Source: Rapidithrix thailandica (GTDB lineage Bacteria; Bacteroidota; Bacteroidia; Cytophagales; Flammeovirgaceae). Taken from it: a DNA stretch of 64,000 nt. The position numbers were made by a program, and so were the translations under genes. This document shows, one piece after another, positions 17,420-28,700 of this stretch. Numbering within the stretch: the first letter of the stretch is position 1; every line of letters begins with the position of its first letter. The DNA is taken from positions 1-64,000 of the forward strand of contig NZ_JBDKWZ010000025.1 in NCBI RefSeq assembly GCF_039710355.1. Direction: 5' to 3'. The notes below the pieces were generated by a model. That model was given only the letters and a program-made list of their open reading frames with translations. It did not search any database and was not told the DNA's origin.

Positions 17420-17833
17420 ATGAAGTGGATTCAATACCTTATTCTTACCCTGATCATTGTAAGCAGCCATTTGTTTTTGAGCGGCATTTTTCAAATCACT
17501 ATGCTATGCCTGGCGGGATTAAGTTTGCCGTTTTGGTGGCAAAACAATCCTCTTTCACTACTGCCTTCTATCCTTATTTTGGAAATACTCATCCTCACAG
17601 CGCTATCTCTGCAACTGACTTTTGACAGTGAACACTTGAGATTACTCGCACAAAATACAAGTATTAGTAGCCCCCTTTGGTTGCTTATGATTGGAGGATT
17701 GAATCTGATAAACACCACACTCTGTCTGTTCTTACCATATTTAATTATCAAAATATGGATACGGCCCCAAATGCAAGAGACCCGGAAAATAAACTCAAGC
17801 AACGCTTTGAACCTGAAACCTTCGAACGCATAA
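17420..17833 (+). CDS. Small four-helix membrane protein of unknown function
   Basis: I do not recognise a family. The 137 residues contain four likely membrane helices (about 3-20, 24-40, 43-66 and 85-110) and a polar, Asn/Ser-rich C-terminal tail of about 25 residues. It starts three bases after the acylase stop and ends 19 bases before NRPS-2, so it is almost certainly co-translated with them. It could anchor or assist the periplasmic acylase, or contribute to immunity or export. None of these is shown by the sequence. Confidence 0.7.
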   Translation: MKWIQYLILTLIIVSSHLFLSGIFQITMLCLAGLSLPFWWQNNPLSLLPSILILEILILTALSLQLTFDSEHLRLLAQNTSISSPLWLLMIGGLNLINTTLCLFLPYLIIKIWIRPQMQETRKINSSNALNLKPSNA

Positions 17834-17852
17834 ACGTAAGACAAACAGCGTC

Positions 17853-20800
17853 ATGGAAATACTACAATTGGTAAAAAAACTAAAAAATGCAGGAGTACGC
17901 CTGCAAGTGGTTGGAGACAATTTAAAAGTACAAGCGACCAAGGGAGTGATTTCCCCTGAGCTTATCCAAGAGGTTCGAAAACATAAAGCGGGTTTACTAT
18001 CCATTCTTTCCGCTGAAAGCCCAAAGGATACGATTCCTAAAGCAAGCAAACAGCAGGATTATCCCCTTTCTGTAGCCCAGGAGGGTATTTGGGCCTTGAG
18101 TCAAGATATGGCCGGATCCCAAGCATATCATATGCCCATTGTCTTGCGGTTGCATAGGAAAATTCACTCCCATATACTGGAAGAGGCTTTACAGCATATG
18201 GTCGAACGCCATGAAATACTTCGTACTTCCTTTCCGGAACTTGCATCGGGAGAGCCCAGGCAAAAAATCGAAGATATTAACATTCACCTGAGTGTAGAAA
18301 ATTTGGGAGCTCTCCGGCAAGACAGGTTAAAAGAAATTATCCAGAAGGAAAGTATGCGGCCCTTCCACTTGGATAAAGCCCCGCTTTTTAGAGGTACCCT
18401 TCTCCAATTGGATCGTCAAGAATCAGTACTTTTAATCACCTTTCATCACCTGATCACCGATGGTCTTTCTATAGATATTTTCAAAAAAGAACTACTTCTG
18501 ACTTATCAATTTCTACAACACCGGGAAAAGCCCAAACTTCCGGAACTTCACTATCAATATACAGATTTTGCCGTATGGCAAAAGAAATGTGAGCGTAGCA
18601 GATCCTATGAAAATGCATTGGCCTACTGGAAAGATAAACTAAGCGGAGACTTACCGGTCATTGACCTCAAACCGGAAGTAAAAAGACCACCCTTAAAAAC
18701 GTATCAGGGTAGCAAAATACAATGGACCTTAAGTACAAACCTTTGGCGTTCTCTCAAGTCTTGGGCCCAAGGTCAGGGCATCACTCCGTTTCCAGTGCTT
18801 TTGGCGGCTCTCAACTCCCTGATCTACCGCTATACGGGCAACAAAGATATCCTCCTGGGTACAGTAGTAGGTGGCCGCGAAAATGAGGCATGGCAACAGC
18901 TCATCGGACTATTTTTGAATACTCTGCCTCTACGTTCTCATATAGAGGAAGAAGACAACTTTGAAGCTCTAACCAGACGACAAAATACAATCCTTCAAGA
19001 AGCACTTAGCCATCAGGAAGTACCCTTTGCCCGGATCGTAGAAGCTCTTCCCTATAAACCCAACCCTAGCCGTTCCGCTCTCTTTGATATCATGGTCATT
19101 TACAATGAGTATGAACCCTCAGAGGAAGACTACTCACAAACCTTACAATACGAGGTATTGAAAGACGACTTGCGTACCACGGCACAATTTGACCTGACCT
19201 TTTCTTTTCATGCACATGAACGTTTGGACCTGACTATTGAATTTGCAACGGATATATATGATAAGAAATTTATTAAGCAATTTGGTGAACACCTTCATAC
19301 TTTTCTTGAAAAGGGAATCCGGCAACCCGCTACAAAGCTTACGGAGATTGTCTACCTTCCGGATCATGAAATCAAGCAATTACTGTATGATTTCAATTCC
19401 ACCTACCGGCCGTATAACCTGAACCAATCACTGGTTACGCTCATCCGTGAAACGGTCACGAAATCATCGGAAAAAACCGCCCTTATCAGCGAGCAACGAC
19501 AACTTACTTACCGGGAATTTTGGCAGGAAGCAGAAATACTCTCCACCTACCTTCGCCAACAGCACGGTATTGGCCATGGCAAGACGGTCGCTGTTCAAGT
19601 GTCCCGTACCGAAATGCTTCCGGTATCGCTATTTGCCGTATGGCACAGTGGGGCGGCTTACTTACCCCTGGACCTGGCCTATCCGGAAGAAAGAACCCGC
19701 TACATCCTTGAAGATAGTGACTGTGACCTTCTCGTCACTGACGAGTGGTTACAACATTTCCGGGAAAACCGGCACAAAGTATCCCGGCTTCTCCCACCGG
19801 AAACCCGGGTCGATGATTTGGCCTATGTCATTTACACGTCAGGCTCTACCGGAAAACCTAAGGGAGTAATGCTTTCTCATAAAAACGTTTCGGCATTTGT
19901 ACAATGGGCTTTAGAGGAATTTGAGAGCAGTTCTTTCGAAATACTCTATGCCAGTACGTCTCATTGTTTTGACCTCAGCATCTTTGAATTTTTCTATACT
20001 TTAGCAAGTGGAAAAACAATCCGGATGCTTCCATCCGGGCTCCATATTCAAGACGCTATTGCCAAGGATAAAAAGGTACTGATCAACACCGTGCCTTCCG
20101 TGGTACAACACCTGCTCAAAGAACCGGATTTTCCTTGGGAACACGTCAGTACACTTAACATGGCCGGCGAGCCGGTGCCCACTCAGTTCAAAGAGTTGTT
20201 GGACTACAAACACATAGAAGTACGTAACCTGTACGGCCCTTCAGAAACCACTACGTACAGTACCTGCTATCGCTTTTCGGAACAAGAAAACAATATACCC
20301 ATAGGCAAACCCATCGCAAATACCCGGATATATATACTTGACGAACAGAAAGCTTTAGTGCCGGCTGGGGTCAATGGAGAAATTTTTATTGCCGGTTCCG
20401 GGCTTACAACGGGGTATTGCAATCAACCCGGATTAACGGCTCAACGTTACTTGCCCGATCCGTTTTATCCGGGTGAGAAAATGTACATGACCGGAGACAT
20501 TGGTCGATGGGATACCTCAGGTCTACTTCATTATGTAGGTAGAAAAGATCATCAAATAAAGCTCAGGGGATTCCGGATTGAACTCGGAGAAATAGAGCAG
20601 GTACTGGAAAGGCACAAACAAGTGGAAAAAGCCATTGTAATGCTTAAACAGTCCCGGAAAAAAGGCCCACAACTGATCGCTTGGATCAAGGCATCCCCAA
20701 AACCAGAAATAAATGAATTCAAGCAATTTATCTGGAAGTTTCTCCCCTCTTACATGACACCCGGTGTCTTCCAGTTTATAGATACATTCCCTTTGACTCC

Positions 20801-23800
20801 AAACGGAAAAACGGACCGGGCGGCTCTCACCTGGAAGGAAGACCAAACGGAAACCCCTTCTGCTCTTGAAGAGTGCATCCCTCCCCGCAATGATTTGGAA
20901 AAGAAAATTCATCAACTCTGGCAAGAGGTATTGGGACAACAAGTGGCTATTGGCATTACCCATAATTTTTTTGAGCAAGGAGGGAACAGTTTGCATGCAG
21001 CCCGGTTGGCTTCACTACTGAAAAGGCATATGGGCTTTCAACAAGGTATCCGGTTTGTTTTTAAGTACAACACCATAGCCGAGCAGGCTGCCTTCCTTGC
21101 TAAGGCTGTTACCTCTCAGGAAGAGGTCATTCCCAGAGTTCCAAAGCAAACTCACTACCGGCTAAGCGCCTTTCAGGAACGTATCTATGTATTATGCAAA
21201 GAAGGAGGGGAAGCTTACCACATCCCGGGCGGACTGGAATTGAAAGGTCCGCTAGACAAAGAAGCGCTACAAGGAAGTTTTCGATACTTAATCGACAAAC
21301 ATGAATTATTCCGGTCTGTTTTTGAGAAAAATAAATATGGCGAACCGGTAAGAAGAACTCTGGATAGTGAAAGTACTCATTTTAAGCTTTCGGAACTTAC
21401 CATGAATTCTTCCGCAGAAATCACTCACTATCTTCATCAAATTGCCACTCAACCCTTTGACCTGGCAAATGACCTTCCGTTACGGTTCACATTGGTATCG
21501 GTAAGTGAGAAACACCATTACCTACTTTACTGTTTACATCATATTGTGGCAGATGGTTGGTCCCTCCACATCATGGTACGGGACCTAATGGATACTTATA
21601 CGCAATTACTCCAAGGGAAAAACCCCGATCACACCCCTTTGCCCTTTCAGTTTCAAGATTTCCTGGCTTGGCATGAGCAACAGACTTTGGAAGAAGCCGA
21701 GCAATATTGGAAGCAGCAATTGGCAGCCCCTCTACCCGTACTGGATATTCCTATAGACCATCGCAGGCCTCAAGAGAAAACCTTTCACGGGGATTCAAAA
21801 CACTTGAGCATTCCTTCCAAGGTGGTGACAGCATTAAACAGTCTTTGTCTCTTACATAATACTACGCTTTTTACAGCATTGCTCACCAGTATACGAACCC
21901 TCCTCTACCGTTACACCCACCAACAGGACAGCATCCTCGGCACCGTAATGGGAGGAAGAGAGCACCCTGACATGGAAAACCAGATCGGGCCCTATCTGAA
22001 TACATTGCCTTTGAGAAACCGCTTAACAGAAGAACTAAGTTTTGAAGAACAATTGAAAGCGGAACATCAGGTGATCCTTGATGCAATGAGTCATCAAGGG
22101 TTTCCACTGGCAAAGATGCTAGACTTCCCATGGGTGGAATACGACCCCGCCCGTTCCCCTCTTTTCGATATAATGGTGGTGTATCAAAATCAAGAGCAGC
22201 TAGGCCTTAGCGGAAACCTCAATCACTTCACTTCGGCATCAGGATTGGAAATCGCAACCCTGGAGGATCATGAAAACCGGACGAGCCAAATGGATATGTC
22301 GTTTATATTCACCGACCAACCGGAAGGGCTTTCACTCTCCTTGGTTTACAACACAGATATCTATCCGGAAAACTTTATCAAGCGAATGCTCGCAAATTAT
22401 GAGGTTTTGATAGAAAGTATACTGCAAAACCCTCAGGTTCCTATCCGGCACTTGAACATGCTCAACGGGCAAGAAATTCGTCAACAACTGATTGACTTCA
22501 ATGCTGTCGAAACGGAATTTCCGAAAACATCCCTTGTGGCTTTATTTGAAAAGCAAGTGGTTAAATCAGCTGACCGGATAGCCATTTCTGACCATCAAAG
22601 AACTTTGCGTTATTCGGAGCTCAATGCAGAAATTAACCAACTGGCTCATTTTCTTCAAAGCCATCATATAAAACCCAACCATAAGGTCTGCATCCAGATG
22701 AAGCGCAGTGCGGATATGGTCATTGCTGCCCTGGCGGTGATCAAGTGTGGGGCAGCTTATGTGCCTATTGCCATTGACTATCCTGAAGACCGCAAAAAGT
22801 TAATACTACAAGACTGCGATTGTCAAATGGTACTGGACGATGCTACCTATGCACAATTCCGAAAAAGCCAAACGCATTATAATATAACAAACCCCACACC
22901 TGTATCGACACCAGCATCTACAGCCTACATTATCTACACTTCAGGTTCCACCGGAACCCCTAAAGGAGTCGCAGTGGCTCATCGAAATGTAGTTCCCCTG
23001 ATAAAAAACACCAATTTTGTCAATATTCAACCGGAGGACACACTGCTGCAATGGTCCAGTTTCGCCTTTGACGGGGCCGTCTGGGACCTCTTCGGCACCC
23101 TTCTCAATGGGGCCCATTTGGTGATGATCACGGAAGAAGAAGTTGCTTCCGTGGAGCGGCTCAAAGCAAAAATAGAAACTCATCAGGTAAGCCTTCTCTT
23201 TATTACCACAGCCCTTTTCAATGTCATTGTCGATACGGACCTCAGCACTTTTAAGTCCTTACGGAAATTACTCTTTGGAGGAGAATTGGTTTCGGTTGAC
23301 CATGTACAAAGAGCATTGGACTATCTGGGAAGCGGGATAATGCATCATATGTACGGACCGACTGAAACCACCGTCTATACCACCGCTCATGCGATCGATT
23401 CGCTCCCTTCGGATGGATTGACAATCCCTATTGGCGGACCACTCAGCAATACGACCGCCTATATACTTGATACGAATCAACAACTTCTTCCTCAGGGGGC
23501 AATCGGTGAAATATGTATCGGAGGTGACGGGCTCAGCTTGGGGTACTTAAATGATTTGGCCAAGACACGTGATAAATTTGTACCTCACCCTTTCATACCC
23601 GGAGAGAAACTGTACCGCTCCGGTGACTTGGGTCGCTGGCAGGAACAGGGTGGTATTGCATTTATAGGAAGAATAGACCACCAGGTCAAAATCCGGGGCC
23701 ACCGCATTGAACTTGCGGAAATTGAGTTTTACTTAAGCCAGGTACCCGAAATAGAAAAACAGATAGTTGATGTTAAAATCGATGCGATGGGGGATAAGTT

Positions 23801-25661
23801 TCTCTGCGCTTTTCTGGTTAGCCCTCAAAACCCACCCACTGAAGAAAGCCTTCGCAAACACTTACATCAATTTTTACCTGATTATATGATCCCCGATTGT
23901 TTTATTGTTTTAAATGCGCTACCACTCACTTCTAACGGCAAAGTAGACCGGAAGCAATTACCTTTACCCAAACGAACTCCGGCACAAAACCTGGTTGCTC
24001 CTGCTACTGAAACAGAAGAACAAGTACTTCAACTATGGAAGGATTTACTAGGGGACAAACCCATCAGCGTAACCCGCAGGTTTGCCGAACTTGGCGGCCA
24101 TAGTCTCAAAGCAACCCGCCTCGCAGCAGAAATCCGAAAAAAATTGAATGTGGAAATTCCACTTGTACAGCTTCTGTACAGCAATATCCGCGAACAGGCA
24201 AAGTTGATTGAAACAACAGAAAAATCATCTCACATCGAAATCCCATCCTACCCGGCACAGGAACATTATCCATTGAGCCTGGAGCAAACGGGAATTGTCC
24301 TTGCCGACATCTTACAAAAAAAGGGCAAAGAATACTCCATCAACGGAGGGATACGCTTGCGTGGAAAACTGGACCATGCACTTTTCAAAAAAGCATTTTT
24401 GGAATTGTTTGAACAGCATCATGCCTTAAAAACGGTTTTCCGGACAAATGAAGCCGGTGAAATCATGCAATTCCCGCTCAAAAACATCGACCCTTCAGAA
24501 GCCTATACATATGCGAATGTAAGTGACCGGAAAGACATGCATGAGCGCCTTACGGAAACCGCTACTAACGAATTTCTTAAGCAGCCTCTTGACCTGGAAA
24601 AAGGCCCTCTCTTCCGGTTGGTTTTAATTCAAATAGCCGAAGAGGAATATGTAATGATTTATTTTCTACACCATGCCATTGCCGATGGCTGGAGCCTTCA
24701 GGTGCTACGAGAGCACCTTCTCCAAAATTATGTCAATCTGAAAAATGGCAGTATGGATAAACCGGAACGGCCTATCCAATACACCGACTATGCCCTGTGG
24801 CAAAAAGAACAAATCGCCCAAGGACTTTATCAAGTTCATAAAACCTATTGGGAAAATCAATTTAAAATGGAACCTCAGTTTGTGAAAATCAGCGATAAAA
24901 CAGAGAACCCACTTGGTGCTTCGGGTTCCGGCTGGGTCACTGTTGAAACGGATGAAGCCTTGTATAAGAAACTCAGAGCAAAAGCGCTAGCGATGCAAAC
25001 CAGTATGTTCAGCCTGGTGTATGGGGCCATCAACCTTCTTATATATTCCTATACCGGGCAAACTGATATTACCCTCCCCAGCCCCTTTGCCGGCCGTGCT
25101 CATGCAAGTTTGAGTAAGGTAATCGGGTGCTTTGCGGATCATGTATTACTGAGAGCTCATTTACAAGCAAACAATACTTTACATGAAACGCTGGCCCAGA
25201 TAAACCGCATGATTTCCCAAGCCTATCACTATCAGGCCTACCCGGTGGCCTTGCTTCATCATTATCTACAAGAAACCCATCAAACCGATTTATCTCAACT
25301 AAACAATATTGCCGTAAACTTTCACAACCTCGATGTTACCGACCAGGAAAAAGATACTTACCTTTTAGAACAGACAGGCTTGCGCGTTGAAGATTATCAG
25401 GCAGGTGCGTTTTATGCAAAATATGACCTCAACCTTGTCTTTCGAGAAGAGGCAAACCAGCTCATTATTCGCGCGGAATACAAGCGAGAACTTTATAGCC
25501 GGCAATTTGTAGAGGAAATGACGGAACGGTTAAAGGATATTCTCAGGCATATTCTTCAGACTCCTCAAATTACTCTCAGAACGTTGAAAGCTAATTATCA
25601 GCCTAAAGAGCTTCAAGGAATCATACAGCAGGCCACTCAAGCAATGGACGATACTTTTTGA
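17853..25661 (+). CDS. NRPS-2: TubC docking-C-A-T-C-A-T-C (modules 3, 4 and the C of 5)
   Basis: A 2602-residue synthetase. Residues 1-55 (LVKKLKNAGVRLQVVGDNLK, ISPELIQEVRKHKAGLL) match TubC-type N-terminal docking domains. Then C (HHLITDG at 198), A3 (YTSGSTGKPKG at 661), T3 (GGNS, Ser1046), C (HHIVADG at 1229), A4 (YTSGSTGTPKG at 1695), T4 (GGHS, Ser2084) and a closing C (HHAIADG at 2273). A3 reads D-L-F-N-N-A-L-T-Y, matching a published Ala code. A4 reads D-G-W-F-L-G-M-V-Y, suggesting a hydrophobic residue, perhaps Leu, at low certainty. The final C has no A after it; NRPS-3 begins with A, so module 5 is split between two proteins. Confidence 0.93.
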   Translation: MEILQLVKKLKNAGVRLQVVGDNLKVQATKGVISPELIQEVRKHKAGLLSILSAESPKDTIPKASKQQDYPLSVAQEGIWALSQDMAGSQAYHMPIVLRLHRKIHSHILEEALQHMVERHEILRTSFPELASGEPRQKIEDINIHLSVENLGALRQDRLKEIIQKESMRPFHLDKAPLFRGTLLQLDRQESVLLITFHHLITDGLSIDIFKKELLLTYQFLQHREKPKLPELHYQYTDFAVWQKKCERSRSYENALAYWKDKLSGDLPVIDLKPEVKRPPLKTYQGSKIQWTLSTNLWRSLKSWAQGQGITPFPVLLAALNSLIYRYTGNKDILLGTVVGGRENEAWQQLIGLFLNTLPLRSHIEEEDNFEALTRRQNTILQEALSHQEVPFARIVEALPYKPNPSRSALFDIMVIYNEYEPSEEDYSQTLQYEVLKDDLRTTAQFDLTFSFHAHERLDLTIEFATDIYDKKFIKQFGEHLHTFLEKGIRQPATKLTEIVYLPDHEIKQLLYDFNSTYRPYNLNQSLVTLIRETVTKSSEKTALISEQRQLTYREFWQEAEILSTYLRQQHGIGHGKTVAVQVSRTEMLPVSLFAVWHSGAAYLPLDLAYPEERTRYILEDSDCDLLVTDEWLQHFRENRHKVSRLLPPETRVDDLAYVIYTSGSTGKPKGVMLSHKNVSAFVQWALEEFESSSFEILYASTSHCFDLSIFEFFYTLASGKTIRMLPSGLHIQDAIAKDKKVLINTVPSVVQHLLKEPDFPWEHVSTLNMAGEPVPTQFKELLDYKHIEVRNLYGPSETTTYSTCYRFSEQENNIPIGKPIANTRIYILDEQKALVPAGVNGEIFIAGSGLTTGYCNQPGLTAQRYLPDPFYPGEKMYMTGDIGRWDTSGLLHYVGRKDHQIKLRGFRIELGEIEQVLERHKQVEKAIVMLKQSRKKGPQLIAWIKASPKPEINEFKQFIWKFLPSYMTPGVFQFIDTFPLTPNGKTDRAALTWKEDQTETPSALEECIPPRNDLEKKIHQLWQEVLGQQVAIGITHNFFEQGGNSLHAARLASLLKRHMGFQQGIRFVFKYNTIAEQAAFLAKAVTSQEEVIPRVPKQTHYRLSAFQERIYVLCKEGGEAYHIPGGLELKGPLDKEALQGSFRYLIDKHELFRSVFEKNKYGEPVRRTLDSESTHFKLSELTMNSSAEITHYLHQIATQPFDLANDLPLRFTLVSVSEKHHYLLYCLHHIVADGWSLHIMVRDLMDTYTQLLQGKNPDHTPLPFQFQDFLAWHEQQTLEEAEQYWKQQLAAPLPVLDIPIDHRRPQEKTFHGDSKHLSIPSKVVTALNSLCLLHNTTLFTALLTSIRTLLYRYTHQQDSILGTVMGGREHPDMENQIGPYLNTLPLRNRLTEELSFEEQLKAEHQVILDAMSHQGFPLAKMLDFPWVEYDPARSPLFDIMVVYQNQEQLGLSGNLNHFTSASGLEIATLEDHENRTSQMDMSFIFTDQPEGLSLSLVYNTDIYPENFIKRMLANYEVLIESILQNPQVPIRHLNMLNGQEIRQQLIDFNAVETEFPKTSLVALFEKQVVKSADRIAISDHQRTLRYSELNAEINQLAHFLQSHHIKPNHKVCIQMKRSADMVIAALAVIKCGAAYVPIAIDYPEDRKKLILQDCDCQMVLDDATYAQFRKSQTHYNITNPTPVSTPASTAYIIYTSGSTGTPKGVAVAHRNVVPLIKNTNFVNIQPEDTLLQWSSFAFDGAVWDLFGTLLNGAHLVMITEEEVASVERLKAKIETHQVSLLFITTALFNVIVDTDLSTFKSLRKLLFGGELVSVDHVQRALDYLGSGIMHHMYGPTETTVYTTAHAIDSLPSDGLTIPIGGPLSNTTAYILDTNQQLLPQGAIGEICIGGDGLSLGYLNDLAKTRDKFVPHPFIPGEKLYRSGDLGRWQEQGGIAFIGRIDHQVKIRGHRIELAEIEFYLSQVPEIEKQIVDVKIDAMGDKFLCAFLVSPQNPPTEESLRKHLHQFLPDYMIPDCFIVLNALPLTSNGKVDRKQLPLPKRTPAQNLVAPATETEEQVLQLWKDLLGDKPISVTRRFAELGGHSLKATRLAAEIRKKLNVEIPLVQLLYSNIREQAKLIETTEKSSHIEIPSYPAQEHYPLSLEQTGIVLADILQKKGKEYSINGGIRLRGKLDHALFKKAFLELFEQHHALKTVFRTNEAGEIMQFPLKNIDPSEAYTYANVSDRKDMHERLTETATNEFLKQPLDLEKGPLFRLVLIQIAEEEYVMIYFLHHAIADGWSLQVLREHLLQNYVNLKNGSMDKPERPIQYTDYALWQKEQIAQGLYQVHKTYWENQFKMEPQFVKISDKTENPLGASGSGWVTVETDEALYKKLRAKALAMQTSMFSLVYGAINLLIYSYTGQTDITLPSPFAGRAHASLSKVIGCFADHVLLRAHLQANNTLHETLAQINRMISQAYHYQAYPVALLHHYLQETHQTDLSQLNNIAVNFHNLDVTDQEKDTYLLEQTGLRVEDYQAGAFYAKYDLNLVFREEANQLIIRAEYKRELYSRQFVEEMTERLKDILRHILQTPQITLRTLKANYQPKELQGIIQQATQAMDDTF

Positions 25662-25733
25662 AAGTAGAGAAAGTCAGATGATTCAACCTTCAAGTACCTA
25701 AAGAGTCAAACAACACTACGAAAAAATATATAC

Positions 25734-28700
25734 ATGAAAAAAATCATTCATCAACGTATCGAGTATAGTTGCAAGCAATTTGGCCCACAGACCGCGGTTG
25801 AAGAAGCTTCCGGCTCATATACGTACCAACAACTTTCCGAAGCAGTCAATCGCCTAAGCACTCATATTTTGCGTAAGTACCCAAGGAAGGGAGGTGTTGT
25901 TATGGTATTATTGCCTAGAGGTTTTGCGTTAGTCGCTTCGCTGTTGGCAAGTCTCAAAACTGGCAAGGTATTCCTCCCCGTGAGTCCGCATTTGGGACAA
26001 ACTTCTTGGAATCGCATATACGATGAAGTGAAGCCCGAATTAGTGATCACTAACCCGGCTCAACTGCCTTTCTTTAACGAGGTAATACAATCCAACCGCC
26101 AACCGGTAAACCATTTGTTATTGACAGATGTGGGCGTACATTCCCCGGAAATATATCAGTGGTGCGAAACGGCATATAAAAAATGCCAGCCCAAGGAAAT
26201 AACAACGCCCCTTCGTTTTCCTCCAGCTGATCCCCAAGACAGTTGTTATCTCTATTTTACTTCAGGCTCTACCGGCCAGCCTAAAATCGTAGAAGGAAAG
26301 CTCATTAGTCTCAGTCACTTTATCGATTGGCAGGTCACGGAACTCAACTATTCCGAAAAAAGCAGGGTAAGCCAGTTGGCTGCCCCGACCTTCGATGCCT
26401 CTCTCAAGGATATGTTGCCCCCTTTGGTTACCGGAGGAACGCTTTGTATTCCCTCAGAAGATACGATGGCTAATATTAAGCATTTGCACCAATGGTTACA
26501 AGAAAAACAAATTAGCACGCTGGCCACTGTTCCTTCGGTATTCCGTGCGCTCATGCAAGAAATAGAAAGTGCGAATGAGAAAAAACACAGTTTGCCTTCC
26601 CTTCGCCAAATCCTGTTGGCAGGGGAAGTCCTCTTCGGGAAAGACCTGTTTCGCTGGCAAAAGCTGGAAGGGAGTCAGGCCACCCTTATCAATCTTTATG
26701 GCACAACGGAAAGTACCATACTCAAATCTTTCCACAGAATAAACCTGAAAGAAGACATCCGGCCGGAAGAGCCTGTGAGTATAGGAAAACCCATTGGCAA
26801 CACAGCCCTTCTGCTACTCAACGAACACCTTGAAATATGCGGAGTGAACGAACCGGGCGAAGTATATATCAAAACGCCTTTTCTCAGTAAGGGGTACTTT
26901 CATGACCCCAAGGCGACTGAAGAGATTTTTGTTACAAACCCTCTGACCGGAAATGCATCCGATATACTCTATAAAACAGGTGACACAGCCAGCTATCTAC
27001 CGGATGGCTCGGTCAAGCTGTTGGGTAGAAAAGACAGACAAGTAAAACGAAGGGGAATACGTATCAACTTATCAGGAATTTCTGCTTCTATACTATCACA
27101 TGATGCCGTATCTGAGGTTTATTGTATGCTCCGGCAAGACGCGAATAAAGACCCCTATTTAGTCGGCTACTTTGTCGGAAAAGAAGGGGTAACGAAAGAA
27201 GAAATAAGACAATATGCGCAACAAAAACTGAATCGATACGAAGTCCCTGATTTCTTTGTACAACTAAATGCTTTTCCCTTAAACCCACATGGAAAACTGG
27301 CCATCGATCAACTTCCGGACCCCTTGGCAAGCAACTCAACAAATATTAGCCACTCCGGTAAAGCGTTGACACAAACGGAAAAAGAATTGACCTCTATCTG
27401 GCAAGCGTTTTTTAAGATTGAAAAGATCAGCCCGGACGACAGCTTTCTGCAAATCGGAGGCAATAGTCTGAAGGCCATTCAAATGGGTGCGCTTATTACC
27501 CGAAACATGAACCTGAACCTGGGAATTGCAGGCATACAACAACTCTTCAAAACCCCTGTGCTGCGTGATTTTGCCGCCTATCTGGACATACAAAAGGCGA
27601 AAACTGAACCTGTTGCGCCCGGTATAAGCCCGGCCCCTCCGGCCCCTCGCTACCCGGTATCTTTTGCACAACAACAAATCTATATGGCATGCCAGACTCC
27701 TGAATCGAATCAGGCGTATAATATGCCCAATGTCTATCAGATCAAAGGCTTGTTGCAACCTGCTTTTTTGCTGGAAGCCTTTACTCAATTAATCAAGCGC
27801 TTTGAAATACTACGCACTTCCTTCCAGGAAGAAAATGGTGAGATTTATCAGGAAATACACGAGGCCAGTGCTATAGTCAACAACATCGTTTTTATTGACT
27901 TACAAAATGACCCCACTCAAGAGCAAACTATTGCCAGGCATGTATCTGACTGTACTACTACGGTGTTTGAGTTGAATCAGCCCGGACAATTACAAATCAC
28001 CCTACTGCAAACGGCCCCGGAGCATTTTGTACTTGCTATCAATATTCACCATATCATAGGGGACAGCTGGTCAGCCATGTTGATGGCAAAAGAGCTGTTC
28101 ACGATGTACCGGTCTTTCGTAAGCAATCTCAAAAGTGATGAAGTACAACCTCTGCCCTATCAATTCAAAGATTATGCAGTATGGGAACGCAAGCAATTAC
28201 AAGGCAAAGTGCTTGAGGATTTAAAAAACTATTGGACCAAGCACCTTGGCGCATGTCTGCCCAAATTAAACCTGCACACCGACCACACTCGACCGGAGTC
28301 GCGAACAATGAAAGGGCAGCGTTATGAATTTGCTTTACCTACGGAATTAACGGAAAGTATTCATCAGGAAGCCTCCGGATTGAACGTCAGTAGTTTCGCT
28401 TATTTGATGAGTGCTTTCTATTTGCTCTTATTCAAGTATTCGGCCGATGAGGAAATTATTATCGGATTACCCATTGCTACCCGGAACCAACCGGGCCTGG
28501 AAGATCAACTGGGTGTATTTGTAAACACACTGGCGATCAAAACAAAGGTTGACACGGCACAAGCTCTTGAGAATTTCATACAGTTGGTACATCAAAACCT
28601 TCAAAATGGATTCAAACACCAAATGTATCCCTTTCAAGAACTGGTCAACCACTACAGCCAACAACGCGAACGTCATCGAACGCCTATTTTTGATGTAGCC

